Shown here piece after piece: positions 42,617 through 51,922 of a DNA stretch of 64,000 bases. A model generated the notes under the pieces. That model had not been told where the DNA came from. It made no database searches and worked only from the letters and a program-made list of their open reading frames with translations. A program made the position numbers and the translations under genes. The stretch is from Citricoccus alkalitolerans. Its GTDB lineage: Bacteria > Actinomycetota > Actinomycetes > Actinomycetales > Micrococcaceae. The stretch covers positions 496,001 through 560,000 of the forward strand of contig NZ_BAAALH010000002.1 of assembly GCF_039528175.1 (NCBI RefSeq). The letters are read 5' to 3'. Position 1 is the first letter of the stretch. Each line of letters starts with the position of its first letter.

Positions 42617-43230
42617 GTGACCGACGACGACAGCCCCACCCTGCCCGGACTCCGCCAGGGCAGTTCAGCTGCGTGGCTCCCGTTCGTCCTGTCTTTGATT
42701 GCGCTGGCCGCCATCGTCATCTGGGGACTCCGGATCTATCCCGACCTGCCCGAGACCATTCCCACGCACTGGGGCTCCGGAGGGGTACCCGATGCCTGGG
42801 AGGAGAAGTCCTTCGGAACCGTGTTCATGGCTGGATCTCCCTGTTGACCGTGCTGCTCGTCGGGTACCTGGGCGTCCAGGGCTGGATCACGCCGGACGAG
42901 GTCTCTCTCCAGTGGCCGATGGCCCTCTACCTCGTCCTGATCTTCGTGATGATCTTCCTGCCCTACCGGCGCTGGAGCCGCTGGGCCGACGCCCAGGCTG
43001 GCGAGCACGGCTTCACTCCCACCGCGGATGAACAGGCCGAGGAGAGACTCTGGCTCCCCGGGGGGATCTACAACAATCCGGATGAGCCCTTGATCTTGGT
43101 CTCCAAGCGGGAGGGCTACGGCACCGGCGCCACCATCAACGTGGGCAACCGGGCCGGCGGGACCGCCGCGATCGTGTTCCTTGTCGTGATCGTGGGCGGC
43201 CCCTTGGCACTGGTCTTCGCGGTGGCCTGA
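42617..43230 (+). pseudogene. DUF1648-domain membrane protein, frameshifted near 42826-42832
   Basis: The N-terminal part (GTG 42617, frame 2) contains a helix and the DUF1648 signature YPDLPETIPTHWGSGGVPDAW, best seen as PETIPTHWG, then KSFGTVFM, and stops at 42847. The natural continuation, WISLLTVLLVGYLGVQGWI and a second helix pair to 43230, is in another frame. A single missing base near 42830 (ATGGCTGG) would join both parts into one protein of about 205 aa. It is either a real pseudogene or a sequencing error in this draft assembly. The C-terminal part looks well preserved, which favours a recent event or an error. Confidence 0.75.
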
Positions 43231-43260
43231 TGCGCCACCTCCTCTCGCCTCGGCCCGGTG

Positions 43261-43767
43261 TCAGCGCGGCCCCACCCGATCAGGCCGATTAGGCCGATCA
43301 GAGGAGAACCGTGGCAGGAAGGACAGAGCCACCATCGTCACGCCCAGGCCCAGATGCAGCCAATTGTCGGCGTCATTGAGAGGCACGAAGTTCGCGGGTG
43401 AGTCGTGGCCGATGAACAGGCCGTACAACCACAGCACCAGGTAGATCACGCCGCCCCACAACAGGTAGTGCCGCGCCATGGGCCCTGTTCGGGCCAGGGC
43501 GAGTCCGGCGATGCCGTAGAGCAGGTGGACGACGTTGTGCAGGATGGAGACCTGGAAGACTCCCATCAGCATGGCTTCGGAGTGGTGTCCGGCGAACTGA
43601 AGGGTCTCGTAGTTGGTGGTCAGGCCGGGGATGAATCCGGCGATGCCGACCAGCAGGAAGACGACTCCGTACACCATGGCGACGATCTGGACGGGGCTGC
43701 GACCAGCCCTGCCCTCGCCTGCTGCAGGGCGTGCGGGTGTGGTGGGATGCTGCGACGACGTGGACAT
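43261..43767 (-). CDS. DUF4383-domain membrane protein
   Basis: This 168-aa protein has four predicted helices, with segments VQIVAMVYGVVFLLVGIAGFIPG, N-terminal half ending PGLTTNYETLQFAGHHSEA, LHNVVHLLYGIAGL and DNWLHLGLGVTMVAL. This matches the DUF4383 family of actinobacterial membrane proteins of unknown function. Start ATG 43767 follows GAAAGGAACCGTC; the frame is open further upstream (to 43938) without similarity. It is convergent with the DUF1648 gene. Confidence 0.82.
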   Translation of the reverse strand: MSTSSQHPTTPARPAAGEGRAGRSPVQIVAMVYGVVFLLVGIAGFIPGLTTNYETLQFAGHHSEAMLMGVFQVSILHNVVHLLYGIAGLALARTGPMARHYLLWGGVIYLVLWLYGLFIGHDSPANFVPLNDADNWLHLGLGVTMVALSFLPRFSSDRPNRPDRVGPR

Positions 43768-43955
43768 GACGGTTCCTTTCGTCAGGCGTGAATTCCACAG
43801 GCGGTTGGCCGTAGTCCGATGATGACGCAGTGGCGCAACAGGGTGAAGATCTCGAAGGCGATGAGATCCCGGAGGCGCGGACCGGCCCTTCCCTACACCC
43901 AGGGGCAGGTGACTACGGTGGACCGCGGACACGGACACCGCATCCAGGAGAGACC

Positions 43956-44699
43956 ATGTTCACCCCAGATATCGCCCCCGGCGTGCACCTCATCGAGCAT
44001 GGCAACGTCAACTGCTACCTCGTGGAGGATGAGGAGGGCCTGACCCTTGTCGATGCCGGATTGCCGGGGGTCTGGACGGAGTTGGGCCAGGCGATCCGCG
44101 TCGTCGGTCGACGGCCGGAGGACGTGAAGGCTTTGGTGCTCACTCACGCCCACTTCGACCACGTGGGCGTCGCGCGGCGCCTGGTCCAACGGCTGGGGTT
44201 ACCGGTGTACGGCCACCGGGACGAGCGCACGCTGGCAGCCCACCCCTACCGGTACGCCCATGAGAACCCCCGGGCCACCTATCCGCTGAAGCACCCGCGG
44301 GCCGTGCCGATCCTGACCTCCATGCTGTTCGCTGGCGCCCTGGGCGTGAGGGGCGTCCACGTCACGAACGAGCTGGATCCCTCCGCTCCGGTGCCCGTTC
44401 CAGGACGCCCCCTGGTGATCGCCAGTCCGGGGCACACCGCCGGCCACTGTGCACTCCACCTGCCCGAGCGGGACGTCCTGTTGACCGGTGACGCCCTGGT
44501 GACGCTGGACCCGTACACCGGGGAGACCGGGCCCAGGATCGTCGCCGGGGCGGCCACCGCGGACAGCGAACTGGCCCTACGGAGCCTGGACGCCCTCGCC
44601 CAGACGGGGGCCGGCACGGTCCTGACCGGCCATGGCCGGCCCTGGACTGGGGGCATCGAAGGCGCTGTGGCCGAGGCACGTCGCCACGGGTGCTCCTGA
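43956..44699 (+). CDS. MBL-fold metallo-hydrolase
   Basis: This 247-aa metallo-beta-lactamase-fold enzyme has VDAGLPG, the metal-binding THAHFDHVG, SPGHTAGHCALHLP, LTGDALVTLDP and LTGHGRPW. Such proteins include hydroxyacylglutathione hydrolases and diverse thioesterases. Start ATG 43956 follows CAGGAGAGACC. It lies alone between divergent DUF4383 and SelO genes. The substrate is not determinable. Confidence 0.9.
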   Translation: MFTPDIAPGVHLIEHGNVNCYLVEDEEGLTLVDAGLPGVWTELGQAIRVVGRRPEDVKALVLTHAHFDHVGVARRLVQRLGLPVYGHRDERTLAAHPYRYAHENPRATYPLKHPRAVPILTSMLFAGALGVRGVHVTNELDPSAPVPVPGRPLVIASPGHTAGHCALHLPERDVLLTGDALVTLDPYTGETGPRIVAGAATADSELALRSLDALAQTGAGTVLTGHGRPWTGGIEGAVAEARRHGCS

Positions 44700-44799
44700 T
44701 CTGATGACCCGATGAGTACAGCCCTCTTGGGAGCGATCGGGCGAACTTCACGACGACGGACCCTCGTTTCCCGACGCGACGCCCGGATACGGTGGGAGC

Positions 44800-46266
44800 G
44801 TGAGCCGGATCCCGCAACCCACCCTGTCCCTGCAGGCGAACTTCGCCTCCGATCTGCCGGAACTGTCCATCCCGTGGCAGGCCGAGGAGACCCCCGAGCC
44901 GCGACTGCTGGTGGTCAATGAACCGTTGGCCGCCGATCTCGGCCTGGACCCTGAGTGGCTTCGCAGCCAGGACGGCATCGGCCTCCTGACCGGCAACCGC
45001 GTGCCCGAGGATGCCGCGCCCGTGGCCCAGGCGTACGCGGGACACCAGTTCGGCTCCTACGTTCCCCGGCTGGGCGACGGCCGAGCCCTGTTGCTGGGCG
45101 AGATCACGGACAGCGGCGGCCACCGGCGTGATATCCACCTCAAGGGTTCCGGGCGCACGCCCTTCGCCCGCGGCGGGGACGGGAGGGCCGTGGTCGGGCC
45201 GATGCTCCGGGAGTACCTCGTCAGCGAGGCCATGCATGGACTCGGCATCCCCACCACCCGTTCGCTGGCCGTCGTCGCCACCGGCCGGACCGTTTTGCGC
45301 GAGGAGGGTCCGATGCGGGGAGCCGTACTCGCCCGCGTGGCGGCCAGCCACCTGCGCGTGGGCAGCTTCCAGTACGCCCGCAACCATGAGGACCCTGCCG
45401 TCCTCCGCCGCCTGATGGACCAGGCCGTGGCCCTGCACCATCCGACGGCGGCTCAGGACGCCAACCCGTCGCTGTCCCTGCTGCGCGGAGTCATGAAGGC
45501 GCAGGCCGGCCTGGTGGCCCAGTGGCTCCTGGTCGGGTTCGTGCACGGGGTGATGAACACAGACAACATGACCATCTCCGGAGAGACCATCGACTACGGC
45601 CCCTGCGCTTTCATGGACGCCTTCGACCGCAACGCCGTCTACAGCTCCATCGACACCGGCGGGCGGTATGCCTACGGGAATCAGCCGGCGGTCGCCCAGT
45701 GGAACCTGGCTCGCTTCGCCGAAGCCCTGCTGCCGCTGTTGCACGAAGACCAGGACCAGGCCGTCTCCCTGGCCACGGAGGCCCTGGGAGAGTTCCCCCG
45801 GGAGTTCGGGACGGCCTTCTCGGCCGGAATGCGCCGCAAGCTGGGCTTGCCCGCGGACGCTCCGGATGAAGCCGTGGGCCCGCTGATCGATGACCTGCTC
45901 GCCCTACTGCACCAGGACCACGTGGATTACACCCAGTTCTTCCGCCACCTGGGCCAAGCCGCCCGCAAGGATCTGGGCCCGGTGCGGGACGTGTTCACCG
46001 ACCGGCCCACCCTCGACTCCTGGCTTGAACGCTGGCAGTCCTTCATCCCGGATCCCGAGTCCATGGAACGCGCGAATCCGGTCTACATCCCCCGCAACCA
46101 TCTGGTCGAGGAGGCCCTCAACGCCGCGACGGCCGGTGACCTGGCGCCTTTGCACCGCCTGCTGGAGGCCGTGAGCGACCCCTTCCACGAGCGCCCCGGA
46201 TTTGAGCGCTACGCCGGGCCCCCGCCCGAGGACTTCGGCCGGTACCGCACCTACTGCGGGACGTGA
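44800..46266 (+). CDS. selO: Protein adenylyltransferase SelO (YdiU/UPF0061)
   Basis: This 488-aa pseudokinase transfers AMP from ATP to protein Ser/Thr/Tyr in redox control. Family landmarks are AYAGHQFGSYVPRLGDGRA, KGSGRTPFARGGDGRA, VVGPMLREYLVSEAMHGLGIPTTR (in part), GVMNTDNMTISG with the metal-binding Asn/Asp, and DYGPCAFMD. The C-terminus ends YCGT, with Cys instead of the Sec seen in some homologues. The GTG start at 44800 follows GGTGGGAGC. Confidence 0.93.
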   Translation: MSRIPQPTLSLQANFASDLPELSIPWQAEETPEPRLLVVNEPLAADLGLDPEWLRSQDGIGLLTGNRVPEDAAPVAQAYAGHQFGSYVPRLGDGRALLLGEITDSGGHRRDIHLKGSGRTPFARGGDGRAVVGPMLREYLVSEAMHGLGIPTTRSLAVVATGRTVLREEGPMRGAVLARVAASHLRVGSFQYARNHEDPAVLRRLMDQAVALHHPTAAQDANPSLSLLRGVMKAQAGLVAQWLLVGFVHGVMNTDNMTISGETIDYGPCAFMDAFDRNAVYSSIDTGGRYAYGNQPAVAQWNLARFAEALLPLLHEDQDQAVSLATEALGEFPREFGTAFSAGMRRKLGLPADAPDEAVGPLIDDLLALLHQDHVDYTQFFRHLGQAARKDLGPVRDVFTDRPTLDSWLERWQSFIPDPESMERANPVYIPRNHLVEEALNAATAGDLAPLHRLLEAVSDPFHERPGFERYAGPPPEDFGRYRTYCGT

Positions 46267-46311
46267 ACGGAACTCAGACCACAGTAAGACCGACTCAAGG
46301 AGGGCCGCCTG

Positions 46312-46887
46312 ATGGCGGAGACATCACAGCATGGCCACCGCGCCGACGTCGTGGACATCCTGACTACGGATCACCGGGAGATGTTGGATCTGCTGCGACG
46401 GATTCCGGACACCACCGATCCCGCTGAGCGGCGGGACCTCGCCGATGCAGTCATCGCCGAGGTGATGCGCCACGCCGTGGCCGAGGAGATGTACGTCTAC
46501 CCGGCCATGGAGGAGCACCTCCCCCAGGGCGCGGAGGAGGTCGAGCATGACAAGAAGGAGCACGACGAGCTCGTGACCGTCATGAAGCAGCTGGAGGATG
46601 CCGACTCCGCCGACCAGGCGTTCCTGGACCTCGTCCGGCAGATGACGGACATGTTGAGCCACCACATCGAGGATGAGGAGGCCGAACAGTTCCCGAAGCT
46701 GCGAACCAGCATCCCGGCGGACCAGCTGGTGGACCTGGGGACCAAGGTGGACAACGCCAAGAAGCTGGCCCCGACCCGCCCCCACCCCCATGCTCCGCAC
46801 TCAGAGCTGTTCCACAAGACGGTGGGGCCAGGCGTGGGCATGGTGGACCGGCTCCGGGACCTGCTCACCTCGCGGAATACGAACTAG
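46312..46887 (+). CDS. Hemerythrin HHE-domain protein
   Basis: This 191-aa four-helix-bundle protein binds a non-heme di-iron site. Ligands appear as TDHREMLDLL (His, Glu), HAVAEEMYVYPAM (His, Glu), KKEHDELV (His) and SHHIEDEEAEQFP (His, Glu). The C-terminal 50 residues are basic and not part of the bundle. It may sense or scavenge oxygen, NO or peroxide. Start ATG 46312 follows AAGGAGGGCCGCCTG, 45 bases after SelO, so cotranscription with that redox gene is likely. Confidence 0.9.
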   Translation: MAETSQHGHRADVVDILTTDHREMLDLLRRIPDTTDPAERRDLADAVIAEVMRHAVAEEMYVYPAMEEHLPQGAEEVEHDKKEHDELVTVMKQLEDADSADQAFLDLVRQMTDMLSHHIEDEEAEQFPKLRTSIPADQLVDLGTKVDNAKKLAPTRPHPHAPHSELFHKTVGPGVGMVDRLRDLLTSRNTN

Positions 46888-46914
46888 GTGACGTTCGCCC
46901 GGACGGACAGACCG

Positions 46915-47454
46915 TCAGGGCTCCCGGTCCACGGCGACCAGCCGGACCTCCACCAGCCTCCCGCCCTGCACCGCAGCGGTCATCAGGGTGCACTCGGGTT
47001 GCCGTCGGCGGTCCGTGGGCGAACCCGGATTCAGCAGTCGCAGGCCAGGGTTCGCGGTAGCCTCTCCGGCCACCGAGTCCCAAGGGATATGGCTGTGGCC
47101 GAAGACGAGGACATCGTCCTCCGGAAATGCGGTGGCCATCCGCTGCTCCCGGCCGCGGGCCGCCCCGGTCTCGTGGGTGATGGCGAACCGAACGCCTTCG
47201 ATCTCCACGCGCGCGATCTCCGGCAATCGTCGGCGCAACTCCTCGCCATCGTTGTTGCCCCACACACCCACCAGGCGGCGCGCACGGGCCTGGAGCTCGT
47301 CCAGCACCTCCGGGACCTGCCAGTCTCCGGCATGGAACACGACGTCGGCCGCCTCCACGGCCTGCCACACCTGCGCGGGCAGGGCGCGCGCCCTGCGCGG
47401 GACATGCGTGTCGGCCAGCAGCAGAAGGCGGACCGGGGTGGAGGGCATGCCCAT
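46915..47454 (-). CDS. Metallophosphoesterase, YfcE/MJ0936 type
   Basis: This 179-aa single-domain phosphodiesterase has all family motifs: LADTHVPRR (DxH), HAGDWQVPE (GD), GNNDGEEL (GNND), ITHETGAARG (H) and VFGHSHIPW (GHSH). It ends with NPGSPTDRRR. An alternative ATG at 47448 is equally likely. It is convergent with the hemerythrin gene. The physiological nucleotide or diester substrate is unknown. Confidence 0.9.
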   Translation of the reverse strand: MGMPSTPVRLLLLADTHVPRRARALPAQVWQAVEAADVVFHAGDWQVPEVLDELQARARRLVGVWGNNDGEELRRRLPEIARVEIEGVRFAITHETGAARGREQRMATAFPEDDVLVFGHSHIPWDSVAGEATANPGLRLLNPGSPTDRRRQPECTLMTAAVQGGRLVEVRLVAVDREP

Positions 47455-47584
47455 ACGCTAGCGGCCTCCGATCGGTCCGCAGGACGTTGATGGGTCACGA
47501 CTCTGCCCGGGTGTGCTGGGGGCGCGGGTCGTGTACTTCCAGCCCGCGACGGGGTCCGCATGTACCGCTACACGGGCGGGATGA

Positions 47585-48709
47585 TCACAACTCGGCGCGT
47601 CGGACCGTGCGCGTCACCGTCTTCATGATCATGAGCGCCAGCAGCAGGATGCCCACGTAGCCGTTGATCACATAGACGATATTGACCATCTGGTCGAACG
47701 GCAGGACCAGACCGATGACGGTTCCCAGGGCGGCCAGCCCCAGTGTGAGGAACTTATAGGAGCCGGTCGTGTCTGCGAAGAACCGGGAGGACACGGTCCA
47801 CAGTAGCGGGACCGCCGTGGTGTAGATGCCGGTCAGGATGATCACTGCGAAGCCGGCGGCCAGCCACGGGGCGGCATCGGCAGCGAGGACGAGCATCGGG
47901 ATCTGGGTGCCAGCCACTGCCTCGAGGTTCGCCAGCAGGCCAAGTCCGACGATGACGCAGGCCACGGAGAAGACCACGCCGCCGGCCACACCGCCGCTGG
48001 CAGCCTCCCGCCGGCTGCGGGCCGTCTTGCCTAGGGCCGTCAGGAAAGCCGCGAGCCACAGCATGCAGAAACCCACATAGGACAGTCCGGCCATGAACCA
48101 GTTGGTGGAGGCCTGGGTCAACTCCAGTCCCGGCAGGAGGGCCACGCCATCAGCGATCCCCTCTGGGTTGCGGACGATCCCTAGGATGCCCAGGGCAATG
48201 GCGATGACCACGATCAGCGGCCCTACCTTGCCGATCACGTCCACCAGGCTCTTCAACCCGAACCAGACGGTGATGCCCACGACCGCTGCCAGGCCGATTC
48301 CGCCCACGTACCTGGACAGCCCGTATTGCTCCTGAAAGACCGCACCGGCGCCGGCGACCATCACCGTGAAGGACAGGAAGACGAAGAGGATCGAGAAGTA
48401 GTCGAAGAATGTCCCCAGGTAGCGCCCGCAGTAATATTGGAAAATCCGCGAGGGTCGATCAAACTTCTTCGCCTGGCCGACCACGAAGAACTCCACGCAA
48501 ACATAGGTGATGAGTACCAGGACCAACAGGCCGGTGCCGAAGATCCCCCAGTATCCATAGGAGGTGAAGTACTGCAGGATCTCCTGGCCGGTGGCGAAGC
48601 CCGAACCGATGAGGAACGCAATGATCGCGCCTGCATAGGTGAGAACCCGAAGTGCGCTGGTTCTCTCCCCGGTCGCCAGATACGTACTGGTTGGAGTGGT
48701 CTGTGCCAT
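47585..48709 (-). CDS. YkvI-type membrane transporter (LeuT-fold, BrnQ-like)
   Basis: This 374-aa protein has about ten hydrophobic helices. The first, AIIAFLIGSGFATGQEILQYF, begins at about residue 28 and carries the unwound GSGFATGQE segment typical of the YkvI family, distant relatives of branched-chain amino-acid carriers. VAGAGAVFQEQYG and GLSYVGFCMLWLAAFLTALG also follow. Start ATG 48709 follows AGGAGGCACTCCT. The substrate is unknown. The 5' intergenic region is long and holds two perfect palindromes. Confidence 0.85.
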   Translation of the reverse strand: MAQTTPTSTYLATGERTSALRVLTYAGAIIAFLIGSGFATGQEILQYFTSYGYWGIFGTGLLVLVLITYVCVEFFVVGQAKKFDRPSRIFQYYCGRYLGTFFDYFSILFVFLSFTVMVAGAGAVFQEQYGLSRYVGGIGLAAVVGITVWFGLKSLVDVIGKVGPLIVVIAIALGILGIVRNPEGIADGVALLPGLELTQASTNWFMAGLSYVGFCMLWLAAFLTALGKTARSRREAASGGVAGGVVFSVACVIVGLGLLANLEAVAGTQIPMLVLAADAAPWLAAGFAVIILTGIYTTAVPLLWTVSSRFFADTTGSYKFLTLGLAALGTVIGLVLPFDQMVNIVYVINGYVGILLLALMIMKTVTRTVRRAEL

Positions 48710-49356
48710 AGGAGTGCCTCCTGAGAAGGGTGATGGGACTGAGACTCACCATCCGCGATTCGGATGGACAAGCTCGGCGCGGAACACAGGACGGCTGAGC
48801 GAAGCGCGGCGGGCACGAACATGGTCAGCGAACCACCAGCCAGTCTCCGGTGTTCATAGGTCGATACTTCGATGGGATCGGCAAGGGACCCACATCCGCA
48901 CCGCAGGACGAAACGACTGTGGAGAGGATCTACTTCGCGACCTGCAACGACATGGCACCCGAGGGAGGATGCCGCAGGATGATTCCCCTGGAGTTCACCG
49001 CCCAGTCGCCACTTGATATATCAACTGACACGGAACGATATGTCACAGGTGTGACCGAGTCAACACTTTGCTGCGGACCATGAGAGAGGCATCTGCTCAC
49101 TCCGCGGTGCGCTCTTGCAGTACACCGGCCACAAGGGAGCCGATCCGCCCCGATGGTCGAGGTGCTTACCGGATTCGCAGGTGGCCCTTGGTGCGTCAAC
49201 GTGCCATCCACCCCCAGGTCATCTTTCGACCCCCAGTTAAGGCGAACGGGCCGGCGTCGGGAACAATGAAGGCAACGGGAGAGTTGCGCCAGTCACCGCC
49301 ACCCGGCAATACCTGGCGCACTGCACCCCGACCCTGTACCTGCTGGAAGGATCCCC
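48710..49356. promoter_or_regulatory. Intergenic region with two perfect palindromes and a leader hairpin
   Basis: No convincing gene is present in these 647 bases; a 77-codon open frame from 48850 lacks a ribosome site and similarity. Two perfect inverted repeats occur close together: TTGATATATCAA (49013-49024) and GTCACA-GG-TGTGAC (49042-49055), in an AT-rich patch. Nearer to metY, TGCGCCAG (49285-49292) pairs with CTGGCGCA (49313-49320), forming an 8-bp hairpin 36 bases before the start. A classical SAM-I or SAM-IV riboswitch core was looked for and not seen. Confidence 0.5.
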
Positions 49357-50685
49357 GTGGCAGAACACCAGTTCGGCTTCCGTACCCGCGCGCTGCATGC
49401 TGGCGCCGTCCCTGATGCCGTGCACGGCTCCCGCGCCGTGCCGATCCACCAGACGACCTCCTATGTCTTCGAGTCCGCTCAGGATGCCGCGAACCTCTTC
49501 GCGCTGCAGAAGTACGGCAACATCTACTCCCGCATCGGCAATCCCACGGTCGCCGCCTTCGAGGAGCGCATGGCGGCGCTGGAGGGGGGCATCGGGGCGG
49601 TCGCGACGGCGTCCGGCATGTCCGCCGAGTTCGTGACCTTCGCCGCGCTGGCTGGCGCCGGGGACCACATCGTTGCCTCGTCCAAGCTCTATGGCGGCAC
49701 CATCACGCAGCTCGATGTCTCGCTGCGCCGCTTCGGGGTGGAGACCACCTTCGTGGACTCGATGGAGGCAGCGGACTTCGAGGCCGCCATCCAGCCGAAC
49801 ACGAAGGCCGTCTACACGGAGATCGTGGCCAACCCCTCGGGGGACATCGTGGATCTGCCGGGGTTGGCCCGTGTGGCCCACGCCGCCGGGGTGCCGCTGA
49901 TCGTGGACGCCACCCTGACCCCGCCGTACCTGATCCGCCCCTTCGAGCACGGCGCGGACATCGTCATCCACTCCGCCACCAAGTTCCTCGGCGGCCACGG
50001 CACCACCCTGGGCGGCGTCGTCGTCGAGTCCGGGCTGTTCCCGTGGGACAACGGCAAGTTCCCGGCCATGACCGAGCCCGTGCCCTCGTACGGTGGCGTC
50101 TCCTGGTGGGGCAACTTCGGCGAGTACGGATTCCTGACCAAGCTGCGCTCCGAGCAGCTGCGCGATTTCGGCCCCGCCCTGCCGCCGGCCTCCGCCCAGC
50201 AGCTGATGCTCGGCATCGAGACCCTGGCCCAGCGCATGGACGCCCACCTGGCCAACGCCCAACGGGTGGCCGAGTGGCTCGAGGCCGACCATCGCATCTC
50301 CTGGGTGAACTTCGCCGGCCTGCCCTCCCACCCGCACCACGAGCGCGGCAAGGAATTGCTCCCGCTGGGTGTGGGCTCCGTGTTCAGCTTCGGGGTCAAG
50401 GGAGGGCGCGACGCCGGCGCCTCCTTCATCTCGCACCTCCAGTTGGCCAGCCACCTGGCCAACATCGGCGATGCGAAGACCCTCGTCCTGCACCCCGCCT
50501 CCACCACGCACCAGCAGCTGAGCGCTGAGCAGCTCGTCTCCGCGGGCGTTCCGGAGGACCTGATCCGCCTGTCCGTGGGCATCGAGGACGTGGAGGACAT
50601 CCTCTGGGACCTGGACCAGGCCCTCGAGGCCGCCGTGAACGGCGCCGCCAGCACTGTCCCCGCCACCGAGGAGGCCTCCGCATGA
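49357..50685 (+). CDS. metY: O-acetylhomoserine/O-acetylserine sulfhydrylase
   Basis: This 442-aa PLP enzyme makes homocysteine from O-acetylhomoserine and sulfide. Cys/Met-metabolism PLP signatures are visible: PIHQTTSYVFES, YSRIGNPTVAAFEERMAALEGG (YSRIGNPT), ASSKLYGGT and the Lys that binds PLP in IHSATKFLGGHG. The C-terminal RLSVGIEDVEDILWDLDQAL is diagnostic. Its length (about 440) and the insertion fit MetY rather than MetB. The GTG start at 49357 follows GGAAGGATCCCC. It overlaps the CoA-binding protein by 4 bases. Confidence 0.93.
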   Translation: MAEHQFGFRTRALHAGAVPDAVHGSRAVPIHQTTSYVFESAQDAANLFALQKYGNIYSRIGNPTVAAFEERMAALEGGIGAVATASGMSAEFVTFAALAGAGDHIVASSKLYGGTITQLDVSLRRFGVETTFVDSMEAADFEAAIQPNTKAVYTEIVANPSGDIVDLPGLARVAHAAGVPLIVDATLTPPYLIRPFEHGADIVIHSATKFLGGHGTTLGGVVVESGLFPWDNGKFPAMTEPVPSYGGVSWWGNFGEYGFLTKLRSEQLRDFGPALPPASAQQLMLGIETLAQRMDAHLANAQRVAEWLEADHRISWVNFAGLPSHPHHERGKELLPLGVGSVFSFGVKGGRDAGASFISHLQLASHLANIGDAKTLVLHPASTTHQQLSAEQLVSAGVPEDLIRLSVGIEDVEDILWDLDQALEAAVNGAASTVPATEEASA

Positions 50686-51197
50686 GCACCGCACTGCCTG
50701 ACCGCACCTGGACCGGCCCGTCCGCACCCGAGCGCCTGCGCCTGCTGCGGGAGGCCAAGTCCATCGCCATCGTCGGCGCCTCGGACAAGCCGGCCCGCGC
50801 GTCCTACTTCGTGGCGACCTACCTGAACAGTTCGACCACGTTCGACCTGTACTTCATCAACCCGATCCTCGCCGAGAAGGGCACCGAGATCCTCGGCCAC
50901 CGGGTCTACGCCTCACTGGCCGACCTGCCAGTGGTGCCGGATCTGGTGGAGGTCTTCCGCAAGGCCGAGGACACCCCCGACATCGTGGAGGAGGCCCGTG
51001 CCATCGGTGCGAAGACCGTCTGGCTGCAGCTGGGCATCTGGAACGAGGAGGCCGCCCACGCGGCCGAATCGGGCGGGATGAACATGGTCATGGACCGTTG
51101 CGTGAAGATCGAGCACGCCCGCTTCCACGGGGGCCTGAACCTGGCCGGATTCAACACCGGGGTGATCTCCTCCCGGCGGCAGCAGCTGGACCATTAG
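50682..51197 (+). CDS. CoA-binding (Rossmann-like) protein
   Basis: This 171-aa protein has a CoA_binding domain (IAIVGASDKPARASYFVATYL, with IVGASDKP the nucleotide loop; VYASLADLPVVPDLVEVF; GAKTVWLQLGIWN; CVKIEHARF). It overlaps metY by 4 bases (ATGA), an arrangement that recurs in bacteria and suggests a role in sulfur amino-acid metabolism, perhaps CoA-linked sensing. No catalytic activity is known for the family. Confidence 0.88.
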   Translation: MSTALPDRTWTGPSAPERLRLLREAKSIAIVGASDKPARASYFVATYLNSSTTFDLYFINPILAEKGTEILGHRVYASLADLPVVPDLVEVFRKAEDTPDIVEEARAIGAKTVWLQLGIWNEEAAHAAESGGMNMVMDRCVKIEHARFHGGLNLAGFNTGVISSRRQQLDH

Positions 51198-51226
51198 AGG
51201 GCTACCGGCCTCCCGGCCACCGCGCG

Positions 51227-51260
51227 CCTCCGGCTCCGGATCGACGAACGGAGCCGGAGG
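51227..51260. terminator. Hairpin terminator between convergent genes
   Basis: CCTCCGGCTCCG (51227-51238) and CGGAGCCGGAGG (51249-51260) form a perfect 12-bp stem with a 10-base loop, 29 bases after the CoA-binding gene and 18 bases before the end of the convergent membrane-protein gene. Confidence 0.75.
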
Positions 51261-51278
51261 TGCGCGTCAGCTTCGAAG

Positions 51279-51818
51279 TCACTTCTTCAGCAGTCCCTGC
51301 GTCACGTTCTTGGGCCGCTGCATCTCGCCGTGCTTGGCACCGAGGATGACGACGGTACCGGCGAGGACCGGGATGGCCCATTGCAGTTGACGTAATTGGT
51401 TCTGCGCCTGCTTGAGCTCCGGCGACGCGGTCGGGGCCGGTTCCGTGGCACCCTCGGATCCCTGGTGTGACAACTCATCGACCTTCTTGCCCAGCATCCC
51501 TGAGTAGAGGGTCACACCGGCTCCGGCGACCGTCACGCCGAACTTGATCCAGGTCCACCGCATGACGCCGTCCTGGGTCGCGTAGCGGCCCTTGTTCTCC
51601 CACAGAATGGGCAGCAGAGACGCCAGATGTGCGGTGCAGGCTGCTGTCTGCACGGGGGTCCACTTCTTCCAGCCCAGACTCGCCAGACGCGTACGTTCCG
51701 CGGGGTCCTTCGCCTCGGCGGTGGCACCATTGAGCCCCACGGCGCCCATCAGGGAGCCGCCGAACCAGGCAGCGGCCGACAGGTCGTGGACAGAACGGGC
51801 AAAGAGGTTTCCTGGCAT
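51279..51818 (-). CDS. Hypothetical membrane protein
   Basis: This 179-aa protein is not assigned to a named family. It has a hydrophobic N-terminal part (LSAAAWFGGSLMGAVGLNGA), two more possible helices (FGVTVAGAGVTLYSGMLG and WAIPVLAGTVVILGA), and a Glu/Ala/Pro-rich loop between them. Tryptophans and a KK motif flank the helices. Start ATG 51818 follows GGAAGGACATCACAAC. It is divergent from the RecQ gene at a distance of 104 bases. Confidence 0.7.
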   Translation of the reverse strand: MPGNLFARSVHDLSAAAWFGGSLMGAVGLNGATAEAKDPAERTRLASLGWKKWTPVQTAACTAHLASLLPILWENKGRYATQDGVMRWTWIKFGVTVAGAGVTLYSGMLGKKVDELSHQGSEGATEPAPTASPELKQAQNQLRQLQWAIPVLAGTVVILGAKHGEMQRPKNVTQGLLKK

Positions 51819-51922
51819 GTTGTGATGTCCTTCCGGTGAGATGTCCTCTGGTGTCTCCTACCGTTCCAACTCCGGCACCTGCCGTAAAGAGCTCTTCCGC
51901 TTCGATCTTCTACAGTGAGTCC

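Noticed and set aside
48850..49083. 77-codon open frame in the gap before metY
   Set aside because: It needs a GTG start without a ribosome site, shows no recognisable similarity, and spans the two palindromes, which suggests regulatory rather than coding sequence.
49085..49356. SAM riboswitch upstream of metY
   Set aside because: No SAM-I or SAM-IV core sequence was found; only an isolated 8-bp hairpin is visible.
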